Assembly: GCA_026002875.1 (NCBI GenBank)
Contig: BPGE01000001.1
Location: 2,790,001 to 2,854,000, forward strand
Direction: 5' to 3'
From: Bryobacteraceae bacterium
Lineage (GTDB): Bacteria; Acidobacteriota; Terriglobia; Bryobacterales; Bryobacteraceae
Length of the DNA stretch: 64,000 bases
Shown one piece after another: positions 1 through 9,539 of the stretch (its first letter is position 1; the number at the start of each line of letters is the position of its first letter). The notes under the pieces are model-generated. The model searched no databases, was not told the origin of the DNA, and saw only the letters and a list, made by a program, of their open reading frames with translations. The position numbers and the translations under genes were made by a program.

Positions 1-1
1 T

Positions 2-673
2 TGGCAGCCGCTGCTCAACGGCAAAGATCTCACCGGGTGGCGGGCGCAGGACCCTTCGAAACCGCATGAGTGGATGGCGGTGCGCGGCATCCGCTTCGAC
101 CGCTGGTATGGACCCAAACAGCTGAGCGGCGCGGGCGAGGGCGGCGACCGCATTCTGAACGGCAGGAACGGGCGCACGCAGAATCTGGTGACCGAGAAGA
201 AATTCGGCGATATCGAGCTGTATCTCGAGTTCATGATCCCGCGCGGGTCGAACTCGGGCGTCTATCTGCACGGGCTGTACGAGGTGCAGATCCTCGACAG
301 CTTCGGCTACGCGGATTTGACGACGGGCGATTGCGGGGCGATCTATCACCGCTGGATCAACAACGGCCCCGTGGGCGGCTCGCCGCCGCGCGTGAATGCG
401 ATGAAGAACGCGGGCGAGTGGCAGAGCTATCACATCTGGTTCCGCGCGCCGCGCTTCGACGCCTCGGGCAAAAAGATCGAGAACGCGCGCATTCTGCGGG
501 TGATGTTCAACGGCGTGATGGTGCAGGACAACGTCGAGATCGACGGCGGAACGCGCGCGCACATGGACATTCCCGAGGCGCCGGAGAACCCGATCATGCT
601 GCAGGGCGATCACGGCCCGGTGGCGTTCCGCAACATTTACTGGCGTCCGCTGGGTCCGCTGCCATGGCGCTGA
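2..673 (+). CDS. DUF1080 (3-keto-disaccharide hydrolase-like) protein, 5' partial
   Basis: The reading frame is already open at the left edge, so the N-terminus is missing. The first visible residues contain LLNGKDLTGW, the usual opening of the DUF1080/3-keto-disaccharide hydrolase fold (PF06439), a concanavalin-like jelly roll. Further family features follow: a GSNSGVYLHG segment, the YEVQILDS strand near residue 95, and an almost terminal GPVAFRNIYWRPL. Members are typically secreted and implicated in carbohydrate binding or cleavage; the exact substrate cannot be read from sequence. The stop codon lies inside the start of the next gene (10-bp overlap at 664-673), which suggests co-transcription. 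The family assignment is secure; the enzymatic role is inferred from the family. Confidence 0.85.
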   Translation, partial: WQPLLNGKDLTGWRAQDPSKPHEWMAVRGIRFDRWYGPKQLSGAGEGGDRILNGRNGRTQNLVTEKKFGDIELYLEFMIPRGSNSGVYLHGLYEVQILDSFGYADLTTGDCGAIYHRWINNGPVGGSPPRVNAMKNAGEWQSYHIWFRAPRFDASGKKIENARILRVMFNGVMVQDNVEIDGGTRAHMDIPEAPENPIMLQGDHGPVAFRNIYWRPLGPLPWR

Positions 674-1317
674 ACGGAGGCTGGATCGACATCAGCGTGC
701 CGCTGCGCACAGGCATGACCGTGTGGCCGGGCGACGGCGGGGCGCGCATCGAACGCGCGGCGTCTTTCGAACAGGGCGCGGCGTACAATCTGACGCGGCT
801 CGACATGAGCGCTCATACGGGCACGCACATGGACGCGCCGCTGCATTTTCTCCGGGACGGACGGGCGATCGACACGCTTCCGCCAGAAGTGATGATCGGC
901 CCGGCGCGCGTGGTGCACGCCGCCGGCGATGCCATCCACGCCTCCGATGTCCCGGATGATCTCGCTCCCGGCGCGCGGGTGCTGTTCCGCACGCGCAACA
1001 GCGACCGGGAGATGTTCGCTGGAACATTTTTTGAGGATTTTGTGTCCCTGGCGCGGGACGCGGCGGAGAAGCTCGCCGAGGCGCGCGCGGCGCTCGTGGG
1101 CATCGACGCGCTGTCCGTGAGCGGTTACCACGAAGACCCGTCGCTGACGCACCGGCTGCTGCTCGCCTCGGGCGTCTGGATTCTTGAGGGCGTCTGCCTG
1201 CGCGGCATCGAGCCGGGCGAGTACGAGCTCGTGTGCCTGCCGCTGCGGATCGAGGGCGCAGACGGAGCGCCGGCGCGGGCGCTGATCAGGCCGGCTCGCC
1301 GTCCCGGTGCGGTCTGA
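664..1317 (+). CDS. Cyclase family protein (kynurenine formamidase-like metal hydrolase)
   Basis: This 217-residue protein belongs to the cyclase family (PF04199), which includes bacterial arylformamidases. The metal-binding signature HTGTHMDAPLHF lies at about residues 50-61, with its His and Asp residues as likely Zn ligands. The C-terminal part has the family pattern HRLLL..GVWILEG. There is no signal peptide, so it is probably cytoplasmic. The start at 664 was chosen because the motif spacing fits the family and the ATG overlaps the DUF1080 stop. No other tryptophan-catabolism gene is near, so a kynurenine role is not supported by context. The 3' end overlaps the convergent aldo/keto reductase by 32 bp. 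Confidence 0.85.
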   Translation: MALNGGWIDISVPLRTGMTVWPGDGGARIERAASFEQGAAYNLTRLDMSAHTGTHMDAPLHFLRDGRAIDTLPPEVMIGPARVVHAAGDAIHASDVPDDLAPGARVLFRTRNSDREMFAGTFFEDFVSLARDAAEKLAEARAALVGIDALSVSGYHEDPSLTHRLLLASGVWILEGVCLRGIEPGEYELVCLPLRIEGADGAPARALIRPARRPGAV

Positions 1318-2245
1318 GGCAGGCGCCCTGCGGCGGGCGCTTGTAGCGCTCGACGCCTGCTCCGGTCTTGCCCTTCGCCGTGCGCTCGAGCACGGCGCTG
1401 ATCTCCTGCGGCGTCATCTTCTGAAACGAGCGCAGAGCGGCGACGTTCTGCTCGAGCTGCGCGACAGTCTCGACGCCGGAGACAAGCGTGTCGATGTCCT
1501 GGCTCCATGCGAAGCGGAGGCAGTCGGCGATGGCGGCGACGTTCTGCGCCGCGATCTGCCCCATGGCGTTGGACTTCATGGCGATGACGCCGAGACCGCG
1601 GCGGCGCGCTTCCGGCAGCACCTGGCGGATGAAGCTCAGGTAGTGGGGATCGATCAGATTGATGGGCATCTGAATGGTCTCCCACGCATCGGTGGCCTGC
1701 AGCAGGCGCAGGTGGATGGCGGGATCGCGGTGGCCGGTGAAGCCGATGTGGCGGACTTTGCCCTGCTTTTTCGCCAGCACGAAGGCCTCGAGCGACCCGT
1801 TGGGGCCAAGAATCTGGTCGACTTCCTTGTGCTCGCTCACCTGATGGCACTGCCAGAGGTCGATATAGTCCGTTTTCATGCGGCGGAGCTGCTCTTCGAG
1901 CACGCGCATGGCGCCGTCGCGGGAGTAGATCTCGCACTTTGTCATGAGCAGGACCTTCTGCCGGTCGGCGCCGGAGAAGGCTTTGCCGAGCAGCTCGTCG
2001 CTCCGGCCGCCGTGATAGGCGTTGGCGCTGTCATAGAAATTGATGCCGAGATCGAAGGCGCGGCGGAGGATGCGCAGGGCCTCCTCCTCGCCTTTCACGT
2101 TCATGTGGTACCCGCCAACGGCGATGCGGGTGACCCTGAGGCCGCTCTTTCCGAGCGCGGACACGGGCAGGGGCTGCGAGGTCTGCGCAGCTGCCGGCAG
2201 AACGGCGCCGGCGGCGGCTGAGGCGACAAATGTGCGGCGTTGCAT
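1286..2245 (-). CDS. Aldo/keto reductase with Tat-type signal
   Basis: This 319-residue NAD(P)H-dependent aldo/keto reductase has the catalytic tetrad in place: D72, Y77, K103 and H134 when counted from MQRRTF. The N-terminus QRRTFVASAAAG, followed by an alanine-rich stretch ending AAAQ, is a twin-arginine type signal, so the folded enzyme is probably exported. I chose the ATG at 2245 because an upstream extension would precede this signal. Substrate specificity cannot be read from sequence. It is divergent from the HtrA-like protease (70-bp intergenic region), and its 3' end overlaps the convergent cyclase gene. Confidence 0.88.
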   Translation of the reverse strand: MQRRTFVASAAAGAVLPAAAQTSQPLPVSALGKSGLRVTRIAVGGYHMNVKGEEEALRILRRAFDLGINFYDSANAYHGGRSDELLGKAFSGADRQKVLLMTKCEIYSRDGAMRVLEEQLRRMKTDYIDLWQCHQVSEHKEVDQILGPNGSLEAFVLAKKQGKVRHIGFTGHRDPAIHLRLLQATDAWETIQMPINLIDPHYLSFIRQVLPEARRRGLGVIAMKSNAMGQIAAQNVAAIADCLRFAWSQDIDTLVSGVETVAQLEQNVAALRSFQKMTPQEISAVLERTAKGKTGAGVERYKRPPQGACLRPHRDGEPA

Positions 2246-2287
2246 GGCGGCGGACACCTCCGCGGGAGAGATTCGACTGCCTGAGGC

Positions 2288-2293
2288 TAGAAT
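2288..2293 (+). promoter_or_regulatory. Putative -10 box of the HtrA-like gene
   Basis: TAGAAT lies 22 bp before the ATG at 2316, in the 70-bp divergent region. The same hexamer precedes secA (34920) and the GH172 gene (51634), so it may be a preferred -10 in this genome. No convincing -35 was seen. Confidence 0.4.
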
Positions 2294-2315
2294 AAGGCAG
2301 ATCGGGGGTTGTTGC

Positions 2316-3713
2316 ATGCCTCGTTTCGGCAGATGGATATTCGGGGTGCTGGCGTGCGTCGCTGCCGCAGCCCAGACGCCCCCCGCGCGTTTAAGCGAAC
2401 TCAGTGCGGGCTTTCAGGAGCTGAGCCGCCGGGTGCACGCTTCCGTGGTGCGGGTGAGCACGGTCGGCTACAGGCAGCTCGAGCCGGAAGAAAGCGACGA
2501 GCCTGGCGTGGCGGCGCGGCAGCAGAGCTCGGGCTCGGGAGTCATTATCGACGCGGACGGGCTGATCGTAACGAACGCGCACGTGGTGGTGGGCGCGCAG
2601 CGGGTGCAGGTGACGCTGCCGCCTTCGCTGGCGGACAGGCAGGCGGGCGGAGGCAGAGCGCGGCCGCGCACCGTGCGCGCGGAAGTCGTGGGGCTCGATC
2701 TGGAGACCGATGTGGCGCTGCTGCGGGTTTCCGAGAAGGGACTGCCGGCTCTCGAAATGGCCGATTCGGACGCCGTCGAACAGGGCCAACTCGTCTTCGC
2801 CTTCGGAAGTCCACTCGGGCTCGACAACAGCGTGACCATGGGCGTGGTGAGCGCGCCGGCGCGCCAGCTGCGCGCCGACGATCCGATGATCTACATCCAG
2901 ACCGACGCGCCGATCAATCCCGGCAATTCGGGCGGGCCACTGGTGGATACGGAAGGAAGAATTATCGGCATTAACGCGATGATTCTGTCGCAATCTGGAG
3001 GAAATGAAGGGATCGGATTCGCGGTGCCGTCGAATATCGTGGCCAACGTGGTCGAGCAGTTGCGGCGCACGGGGCGCGTGATCCGCGGCGAAATCGGCGT
3101 GACGGTGCAGACGATTTCCCCGGCGCTGGCCGAGGGCTGGAAGCTGCCGCAGGCGTGGGGCGTGGTGGTGGCTGACGTCGAGCCCGAGGGTCAGGGCGAC
3201 ACGGCGGGGCTGCAGGTGGGCGACGTCATCGCGTCGCTGAACGGGCGCGTGATGGAAGATGCGCGGCAGTTCAACGTGAGCCTGTACCGTCCGGCGGTGG
3301 GCGAGACGATCACGCTCGAGGTGCTGCGCGGTTCGAAGAAGCTGAAGCTGGCGGTGCAGGTGGCCGAGCGGCACGACGAGGCGTCGACCTACGCGGAGCT
3401 GGCGAGCCGCGAGGAAAATCTGATTCCCGAACTGGGGATTTTCGCCGTGGATCTGACTCCTGCGTTGCGGGATCAGCTCGTGCCGACGCGAAGCGAATCC
3501 GGCGGCGTGCTGGTGGCCGCGCGCCACGCCGACAGCGCAGTCTTCGAGGAAGGGTTCCGCGCGGGTGATCTGATTTACGCAGTGAACCGCGTGCCGGTGC
3601 GCAACGTCGCCGACCTGCGAGCGTTTGTCAGAAAGCAGAAATCCGGCACGGCACTGGCATTCCAGGTGGAGCGGAGCGGGCGGCTGCGGTTCGTGAGCCT
3701 CGAGGTGCCGTAG
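2316..3713 (+). CDS. HtrA/DegP-like periplasmic serine protease with two PDZ domains
   Basis: This 465-residue protein starts with a short signal peptide (FGVLACVAAAAQ). The trypsin-like domain carries the triad H89 (TNAHVV), D132 (ETDVALL) and S205 (GNSGGP). Two PDZ domains follow at about residues 245-340 and 375-465. This is the architecture of DegP/DegQ/MucD, periplasmic proteases and chaperones of envelope quality control. A Gly/Arg-rich insertion near residues 105-118 resembles the regulatory loop of the family. The start at 2316 gives an intact signal peptide; upstream in-frame codons run into the divergent gene. It is convergent with metH. It could equally be named DegQ or MucD. Confidence 0.92.
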   Translation: MPRFGRWIFGVLACVAAAAQTPPARLSELSAGFQELSRRVHASVVRVSTVGYRQLEPEESDEPGVAARQQSSGSGVIIDADGLIVTNAHVVVGAQRVQVTLPPSLADRQAGGGRARPRTVRAEVVGLDLETDVALLRVSEKGLPALEMADSDAVEQGQLVFAFGSPLGLDNSVTMGVVSAPARQLRADDPMIYIQTDAPINPGNSGGPLVDTEGRIIGINAMILSQSGGNEGIGFAVPSNIVANVVEQLRRTGRVIRGEIGVTVQTISPALAEGWKLPQAWGVVVADVEPEGQGDTAGLQVGDVIASLNGRVMEDARQFNVSLYRPAVGETITLEVLRGSKKLKLAVQVAERHDEASTYAELASREENLIPELGIFAVDLTPALRDQLVPTRSESGGVLVAARHADSAVFEEGFRAGDLIYAVNRVPVRNVADLRAFVRKQKSGTALAFQVERSGRLRFVSLEVP

Positions 3714-3773
3714 AAACTGCGGTTGAGACCGATTTCTGGCGCTCGCGGCTCGAACGCCGGTTGTCCGAGGGAC

Positions 3774-6700
3774 TCAGTCGGTCGCTTCCACGGAGAAGTA
3801 GGCGCAATCGGGGTGATGGAAGACGAGCGCGCTGACGCTGGCTTCGGGTTCCATCATCATGCCCTCGGTGAGCCGCACGCCGATTTCTTCCGGGCGCAGC
3901 AGCTTCCAGATGCCCTGCTGATCGTCGAGGTTCGGGCAGGCAGGATAGCCGAAGCTGTAGCGCTTGCCGCGATAGCGCGACGTGAACCGCTGCTGCATGG
4001 TCATGCCGGGCGGATCCGGGAAGCCCCACTCTTCGCGCAGGCGGCGGTGGAGCCATTCGGCTGCCGCTTCAGCCGTCTCGATGGCGAGCGCCTGCAGGCA
4101 GTGCGCTTCAAAGAAGCGTCCCGCCTGCTTCGCCTCTTCCGAAGCTTCGCGCACGCCCTCGCCCGCCGTGACCACGAACAGGGCGATGTGATCGCGCCGC
4201 CCGGAAGCGTCGGGATCGAGCACATAGTCGCTGAGGCACAGCCCGTCTTTCTTCCGCTGCCGCTCGAACGTGAAGATATGCAGCGGCGCCTGCGCGCCCG
4301 GCTCGAACAGGGCGATGGAATTGCCGTGCCGCTCCGCTTCGAAGAACTGCCACACGCCGCGCACCCGCATGAAGCGGGCTGCCTTCTGCTTCACTTCTTC
4401 CACGTCGTGATGCAGCGCGACGGCTTTCTCGTCCCGCTCCTTCAGCGCCTGCTCGAAGTTGCCCTTGAACCCCAGATGCCGGCCGTAGAGCATGTGCGGG
4501 TTGATGTAGCTCCAGATCTCGGCGAGGTTGGCGAGCGTGCGCACGCGGCGGTCCAGATATGGCGCGGGAGGAATGGGGATGTCCGTGCGCACCTTCGGCG
4601 ACCTCTCCGTGCCGGCGTCAACCACGACCTTTTCGCGCTCTTCCTGCGCGGGCGCATCTCCGCCGACGGTCTGCACGGCGCGGGCTGTGAGCGTCTCCCG
4701 CGCAGCCGGATCCATGAGCGCGTTCATGATCTGCAGGCCGGTCATGGCGTCTTTGGCATAGAACGTCGGCGCCTGATAGGCGGGGGCGATCTTCGTCACC
4801 GTGAACTTTTCGCTCAGCGCTGCTCCGCCCACGAGCAGCGGCACGCGGATGCCGGCTTCGCGCAGATCTTCGCCCGTCACCACCATCTGCTGCGCGGATT
4901 TCACGAGCAGCCCGCTGAGGCCGATGGCGTCCGGCTTGTGCTCGTGGAAGGCGCGGATCAGCTCCTCGGGCGGCACCTTGATGCCCAGGTTGATCACCTC
5001 GTAGCCGTTGTTGGAGAAGATGATCTCCACGAGGTTCTTGCCAATGTCGTGCACGTCGCCCTTGACGGTGGCCAGCAGGAAGCGCCCGCGCGCCTGCACG
5101 CTGCTCTTCTCCATGAACTGCTGCAGGTGGGCCACGGCGGCTTTCATGGCTTCGGCCGACTGCAGCACTTCGGCGACGATGAGCTCGTTGTTGTTGAAGA
5201 GGCGGCCCACTTCATCCATGCCGCGCATCAGCGGCCCGTTGATGATGTCGAGCGGCGCGGCGCCCTCGGCCAGCTTGCGGTTCAGATCATCGATCAGGCC
5301 GTCCTTGGTGCCCTCGATGATGTAGCGGGCCAGGCGCTCATCGAGCGGAAGCTCCGCGGCGGACTTCTTTTCCTTCGCGCCCGCCCTGCGGAAGAACTCG
5401 GTGATGGCCGCGATGTTGTGCTGGCTCACGGCGACGCGCTCCTCGCGCGACTGCTCGCGCCAGTCTTCGCTGACGCCCGGGAACTTCTCCGGGTCCGGCC
5501 AGTTGAACAGCAGGCGCTCGGCCAGCAGGCGTTCTTCCTCGGGGATGGAGGCGAACCGCTCGAGCTTTTCCGTGTTGACGATGGCGAGATCGAGCCCTGC
5601 CTTGGTGGCGTGATAGAGGAACACGCTGTTGACGACTTCGCGCGCCGCGGGCGGAAGCCCGAAGCTCACGTTCGAGATGCCGAGGATCGTGCGCACATGC
5701 GGGATGCGCTCCTTGACGAGCCGCACGCCTTCGATCGTCTCGACCGCGCCGCCGATGTAGTTCTCGTCGCCCGTGGCCACGGGAAACACCAGAGGATCGA
5801 TGATCAGATCCTCGGGCCGCATGCCGTACTTGTTGACGAGCAGGCCGACGCTGCGCTCGGCGACGGCCAGCTTGCGCTCGCGCGTGAACGCCTGGGCCTG
5901 CACAGGGTCTTCGTCGATGGCGCCCACGACGAGCGCCGCGCCGTAGGCGCGCGCCAGCGGGGCGATGCGCTCGAACTTCTCCTCGCCGTCTTCCAGGTTG
6001 ACGGAGTTGATGATGCTGCGTCCCTGGCAGTAGGTGAGCGCGAGCTCGACGGCGCGCGGGTCCGTCGTGTCGATCATGAGCGGGGCCTTGATCTTGCGGA
6101 TCAGCAGCTCATAGAAGGGCGGGATGTCGGCCAGCTCGTCGCGGTCGGACGACTGCAGGCAGACGTCGATGATGTGCGCGCCGGCGCGCACCTGGCGGCG
6201 CGCGATATCCGTGGCCTCTTCCCACTTTTCTTCGGCGATCAGCTGCTTGAACAGGCGCGAGCCGATGACATTGGTCCGCTCGCCCACAAGCAGCGGCCGC
6301 GTGGAATCGTCCGCTTCGACCGTTTCGATGCCCGAGAAGAAGACGCGGTGCGCAGGCGGCCGCATGACGCGCGGACGCTTGCCTTCCACCATCCGGGCGA
6401 TGGCGCGGATGTGCGCGGGCGTGGTGCCGCAGCAGCCGCCGACGATGTTCAGCCAGCCGTGATCGGCGAACTTTTCCAGCTGCGCCGCCAGCGAGTCCGG
6501 AGTCTCCAGATAGCGGCCCTCCTCGTCGGGCAGGCCCGCGTTGGGATAACAGGAGACGCGCGCCGGCGCGAGCTCATGAATCGTGCGGATGTGGTCCGTC
6601 ATGAACTCGGGCCCCGTGGCGCAGTTGAGACCGACGGCCAGCAGGTCGGCGTGCTGGAGCGAGACGACGAAGGCGTCGGCCGTCTGCCCGGCGAGCATGG

Positions 6701-7340
6701 TGCCCATCGGCTCGATGGTTCCCGAAACGATGACCGGGATGCGGCGGCCGAGTTCATCGGACAGCCGGCGGATGGCCAACAGCGCGGCCTTGACGTTGCG
6801 CGTGTCCTGGCAGGTCTCCACCAGCAGCAGGTCCGCGCCGCCGTCGACGAGGCCGCGCGCCTGCTCGTAATAGCCCTCGCGGAGCTGCGCGAACGTCACG
6901 CCTCCGGTGACGGTGATCGCTTTCGTGGTGGGCCCGATGGAACCGGCGACGAAGCGCGGCCGGCCAGGGCGCTCGAACGCGGCGGCCGCCTCGCGGGCCA
7001 GTTCCGCCGCCTTGCGGTTGATCTCGTAGCAGCGCGCTTCCAGGCCGAATTCAGCCAGCGTCACGGTCGAGCCGCCGAAGGAATTGGTTTCGACGATGTC
7101 GGCGCCGGCCTCGAAATAGGCGCGGTGAATGTCGCGGATCCAGTCCGGGCGCGTGAACAGGAGGTGCTCGGTGCAGTTCTCGAATTGCGGCCCGCCCCAG
7201 TCTTCGATCGTGGGGTTGCGCTGCTGGAGCATCGTGCCCATGGCGCCGTCGAGCACGAGGATGCGTTCTTCGAGCGCGGCAAGCAGCTCCTGTTGACGGG
7301 ATTCCCAGTTCATGTTGGTGCGAGACGGGCTTTCTTCCAT
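3774..7340 (-). CDS. metH: Cobalamin-dependent methionine synthase
   Basis: This 1188-residue protein matches full-length MetH, which transfers methyl from methyltetrahydrofolate to homocysteine through bound cobalamin. The homocysteine domain at about 18-330 has LDGAMGTMLQ and the Zn cysteines (GLNCATGP and VGGCCGTTP). The pterin-binding domain at about 350-620 opens with LVGERTNVIGS. The cobalamin cap and binding domains at about 650-880 contain GDVHDIGKN, whose His is the lower cobalt ligand. The activation domain fills about 900-1188. It is last in the operon dusB-rnhA-nadD-metH, 15 bp after nadD. An alternative start is ATG at 7313, which gives MNWESRQQ. No cobalamin riboswitch was recognised near it. 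Confidence 0.97.
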   Translation of the reverse strand: MEESPSRTNMNWESRQQELLAALEERILVLDGAMGTMLQQRNPTIEDWGGPQFENCTEHLLFTRPDWIRDIHRAYFEAGADIVETNSFGGSTVTLAEFGLEARCYEINRKAAELAREAAAAFERPGRPRFVAGSIGPTTKAITVTGGVTFAQLREGYYEQARGLVDGGADLLLVETCQDTRNVKAALLAIRRLSDELGRRIPVIVSGTIEPMGTMLAGQTADAFVVSLQHADLLAVGLNCATGPEFMTDHIRTIHELAPARVSCYPNAGLPDEEGRYLETPDSLAAQLEKFADHGWLNIVGGCCGTTPAHIRAIARMVEGKRPRVMRPPAHRVFFSGIETVEADDSTRPLLVGERTNVIGSRLFKQLIAEEKWEEATDIARRQVRAGAHIIDVCLQSSDRDELADIPPFYELLIRKIKAPLMIDTTDPRAVELALTYCQGRSIINSVNLEDGEEKFERIAPLARAYGAALVVGAIDEDPVQAQAFTRERKLAVAERSVGLLVNKYGMRPEDLIIDPLVFPVATGDENYIGGAVETIEGVRLVKERIPHVRTILGISNVSFGLPPAAREVVNSVFLYHATKAGLDLAIVNTEKLERFASIPEEERLLAERLLFNWPDPEKFPGVSEDWREQSREERVAVSQHNIAAITEFFRRAGAKEKKSAAELPLDERLARYIIEGTKDGLIDDLNRKLAEGAAPLDIINGPLMRGMDEVGRLFNNNELIVAEVLQSAEAMKAAVAHLQQFMEKSSVQARGRFLLATVKGDVHDIGKNLVEIIFSNNGYEVINLGIKVPPEELIRAFHEHKPDAIGLSGLLVKSAQQMVVTGEDLREAGIRVPLLVGGAALSEKFTVTKIAPAYQAPTFYAKDAMTGLQIMNALMDPAARETLTARAVQTVGGDAPAQEEREKVVVDAGTERSPKVRTDIPIPPAPYLDRRVRTLANLAEIWSYINPHMLYGRHLGFKGNFEQALKERDEKAVALHHDVEEVKQKAARFMRVRGVWQFFEAERHGNSIALFEPGAQAPLHIFTFERQRKKDGLCLSDYVLDPDASGRRDHIALFVVTAGEGVREASEEAKQAGRFFEAHCLQALAIETAEAAAEWLHRRLREEWGFPDPPGMTMQQRFTSRYRGKRYSFGYPACPNLDDQQGIWKLLRPEEIGVRLTEGMMMEPEASVSALVFHHPDCAYFSVEATD

Positions 7341-7355
7341 CGTAGCGAAGCCGCT

Positions 7356-7922
7356 TCAGCGATAGAGGCCGTGCTCGCGGATGTAGGCGAGCACGGCCGG
7401 GTGCAGCCCGTCGGCGGCGCCCGTGGTTTCCAGCTGCCGGCGGATCTCGGAAGACGACAGGGGCAGCGCCAGCGTCTCCAGCCGGTGCACGCGCGCACCC
7501 TCGGGGATCTTCAGCTCATAGCCTGGGCGCGAGACCACGATGAAATCCACCGCGCGGATGACATCCTCGCTGCGGTACCAGGATCCGATCTCGGCGAAAG
7601 CGTCGGCGCCGATGAGGAAGAAGATCTCGTCCTGCGGTCCGAGAGTCTGCCGCAGCTTTTCGATGGTGTGGATCGTGTAGCTGCGCCCTTCGCCCTCTTC
7701 CAGCCGCGAGGGCTCGAAGCGCGCGTCCTCGCGGCAGGCGATCTCGACCATGCGGTAGCGGTGTTCGAAGGGGGTGGTCTGACCGTCGGGCTTGTGCGGC
7801 GGATGAGCGGCGGGGATGAACAGCACTTTGTCCAGGCTGAAGCGGTCGGCGGCCTCCCGGGCGACACGGGTGTGCGCCGCGTGGACAGGGTCGAAAGTGC
7901 CGCCAAAGATCCCGAGCCGCAA
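7356..7922 (-). CDS. nadD: Nicotinate-nucleotide adenylyltransferase (TTG start)
   Basis: This 188-residue enzyme of NAD biosynthesis adenylylates nicotinate mononucleotide. The nucleotidyltransferase signature GGTFDPVHAAH is at the N-terminus, and the C-terminal SSSEIRRQLE matches the ISSTxIR motif. The first codon is TTG at 7922-7920; no ATG or GTG lies between it and the conserved GGTFDP motif, so a UUG start is forced. No strong ribosome-binding site is visible, which suggests coupling to rnhA 32 bp upstream. The length is normal for NadD. Confidence 0.95.
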   Translation of the reverse strand: MRLGIFGGTFDPVHAAHTRVAREAADRFSLDKVLFIPAAHPPHKPDGQTTPFEHRYRMVEIACREDARFEPSRLEEGEGRSYTIHTIEKLRQTLGPQDEIFFLIGADAFAEIGSWYRSEDVIRAVDFIVVSRPGYELKIPEGARVHRLETLALPLSSSEIRRQLETTGAADGLHPAVLAYIREHGLYR

Positions 7923-7954
7923 AACGCTATCGTAGCGGAGCGTTCATGCGCGTG

Positions 7955-8401
7955 TCATCCGCGCGCGCTGCGCTGCTGCTCGGCGGCGGCGCGGGCGAGT
8001 TCGTCGCAGCGGTTGTTGTCGTCGTGCGTGGCATGGCCTTTGGTCCACGCCCACCGCACGCGGTGCCGTCTGAGTTCCTCGTCGAGCGCCTGCCAGAGAT
8101 CCTGGTTGAGGACAGGCTTTTTCTCCGCGGTCTTCCAGCCGTTGCGCTTCCAGCGCGGCATCCAGCTTTCGACGCCGTTCTTGAGGTACTGCGAATCGGT
8201 GACGAACTCGACCTCGCACGGCTCCTTCAGCGCCTGCAGCGCGCGCAGAGCGGCGGTCAGCTCCATGCGGTTGTTGGTGGTGTGCGGCTCGCCGCCGGAC
8301 TGTTCCCTCGAGCGCTCCCCGTAGCGCAGGATGTAGGCCCAGCCGCCGGGTCCGGGATTGCCGAGGCAGCTGCCATCGCTGACGGCCAGAACCTTCTTCA
8401 T
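7955..8401 (-). CDS. rnhA: Ribonuclease HI
   Basis: This 148-residue RNase HI degrades RNA in RNA:DNA hybrids. The four metal-binding carboxylates are D9 (SDGSC), E47 (NNRMEL), D69 (TDSQY) and D133 (NRCDELA), with the catalytic-loop His at about 123 (KGHATH). Each sits one position before its E. coli counterpart. The basic protrusion ([14 protein letters not shown]) is present. The start MKKVLAV was chosen because it gives the standard length and lies 7 bp after the dusB stop, typical of an operon. Confidence 0.97.
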   Translation of the reverse strand: MKKVLAVSDGSCLGNPGPGGWAYILRYGERSREQSGGEPHTTNNRMELTAALRALQALKEPCEVEFVTDSQYLKNGVESWMPRWKRNGWKTAEKKPVLNQDLWQALDEELRRHRVRWAWTKGHATHDDNNRCDELARAAAEQQRSARG

Positions 8402-8408
8402 CGGCTTT

Positions 8409-9455
8409 TCAGGCGGCTGGCGCCTCGGCGTCGCCGTGCCCGCCGCTCCGGCTGAGTTCGCCTTCGAAGAAGCGGTCGACGAGCGAGAGGATTTCACGCG
8501 CTTCCCTGGCATGGTAGATGGCTGTGCGGAGTTTCGAACCGTTGCGCACGCCGTGCGTGAAGTAGGTGGCGAACTGCTTCATCTTGCCCACAGTGTCCAG
8601 CGACTCGTGCTCGATCAGCATCGAGTAGTAGGTGTGCATGATGCGCCACCGGTCTTCTTCCGCGGGCTGGAAATACGCGCCCGTGGCGAGATACTCCGAA
8701 ATCTGGCGGAAGATCCACGGGTTGGACGCGGCGGCGCGGCCAATCATGACGGCGTCGCAGCCGGTCTCGCGGACCATGCGCACGGCGTCCTGCGGGGTCA
8801 CGATGTCGCCGTTGCCGATCACCGGGATCTTCACGGCGGCTTTCACCTCGGCGATGCGGGTCCAGTCTGCTTTGCCGCTGTAGCCCTGTTCGCGCGTGCG
8901 CGGGTGCAGCGCGATGGCCTGGACGCCGCAGTCTTCGGCGAGGCGCGCCACCTGCACGTGGACCAGCTCGCAATCGTTCCAGCCGGCGCGCGTCTTGAGG
9001 GTGAGCGGAATGCGGATGGCCGCGCGAACGGTTTTCAGGATGGTCTCGATCAGCGGCAGGTTGCGCAGCAGCCCGCTGCCGCCGTTGCATGAGACGACCT
9101 TCTTGACCGGGCAGCCGAAATTGATGTCGACGGCGTCAAAGCCCGAATCCTCGCAGATGCGCGCCGCCTCAGCCAACACCTGCGGATCGGCGCCGAACAG
9201 CTGCGCCGTGATGGGGTGCTCGTCGGGCTCGAAGTAAAGGTAGTGGAAACTTTGAAGCCGCTTGCGGTTCGGATGGCGCCGCGTGGCCACCACGCCATGC
9301 GAGCTGGTGAATTCCGTCATCAGCAGACCGCAGCCGCCCTGAGCGCGGATCAGGCGGCGGAAGACGGTGTCGGTGACACCCGCCATGGGCGCCAGAACCG
9401 TGGCCGGCTGAATCCGCACGGGGCCGATGCGGAGTTCTGCGGGAAACTCAACCAT
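8409..9455 (-). CDS. dusB: tRNA-dihydrouridine synthase (DusB-type)
   Basis: This 348-residue FMN enzyme reduces uridines in tRNA D-loops. Family features visible are [13 protein letters not shown] near residue 20, NFGCPVKK and NGGSGLL near residue 100, LTLKTRAGW and IPVIGNGDI in the TIM barrel, and DAVMIGRAA. It is first in the operon dusB-rnhA-nadD-metH. A TAAAAT sequence lies 8 bp before the start codon, so the operon transcript may begin almost at the ATG. DusB is the subgroup call; DusA/DusC-type specificity cannot be fully excluded by eye. Confidence 0.93.
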   Translation of the reverse strand: MVEFPAELRIGPVRIQPATVLAPMAGVTDTVFRRLIRAQGGCGLLMTEFTSSHGVVATRRHPNRKRLQSFHYLYFEPDEHPITAQLFGADPQVLAEAARICEDSGFDAVDINFGCPVKKVVSCNGGSGLLRNLPLIETILKTVRAAIRIPLTLKTRAGWNDCELVHVQVARLAEDCGVQAIALHPRTREQGYSGKADWTRIAEVKAAVKIPVIGNGDIVTPQDAVRMVRETGCDAVMIGRAAASNPWIFRQISEYLATGAYFQPAEEDRWRIMHTYYSMLIEHESLDTVGKMKQFATYFTHGVRNGSKLRTAIYHAREAREILSLVDRFFEGELSRSGGHGDAEAPAA

Positions 9456-9539
9456 TCATTTCCATTTTACCGGCCGCGGCCGCTTTCGCCGAAACACGGG
9501 AGTTTGCGGGTGCGTCCAAAAGGGGTGAGGATCAGGGAG

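Noticed and set aside
3723-8324. A very long plus-strand frame of over 1500 codons through metH and nadD
   Set aside because: It is the reverse complement of metH and nadD, whose motifs are clear on the minus strand. The long open frame is produced by high GC.
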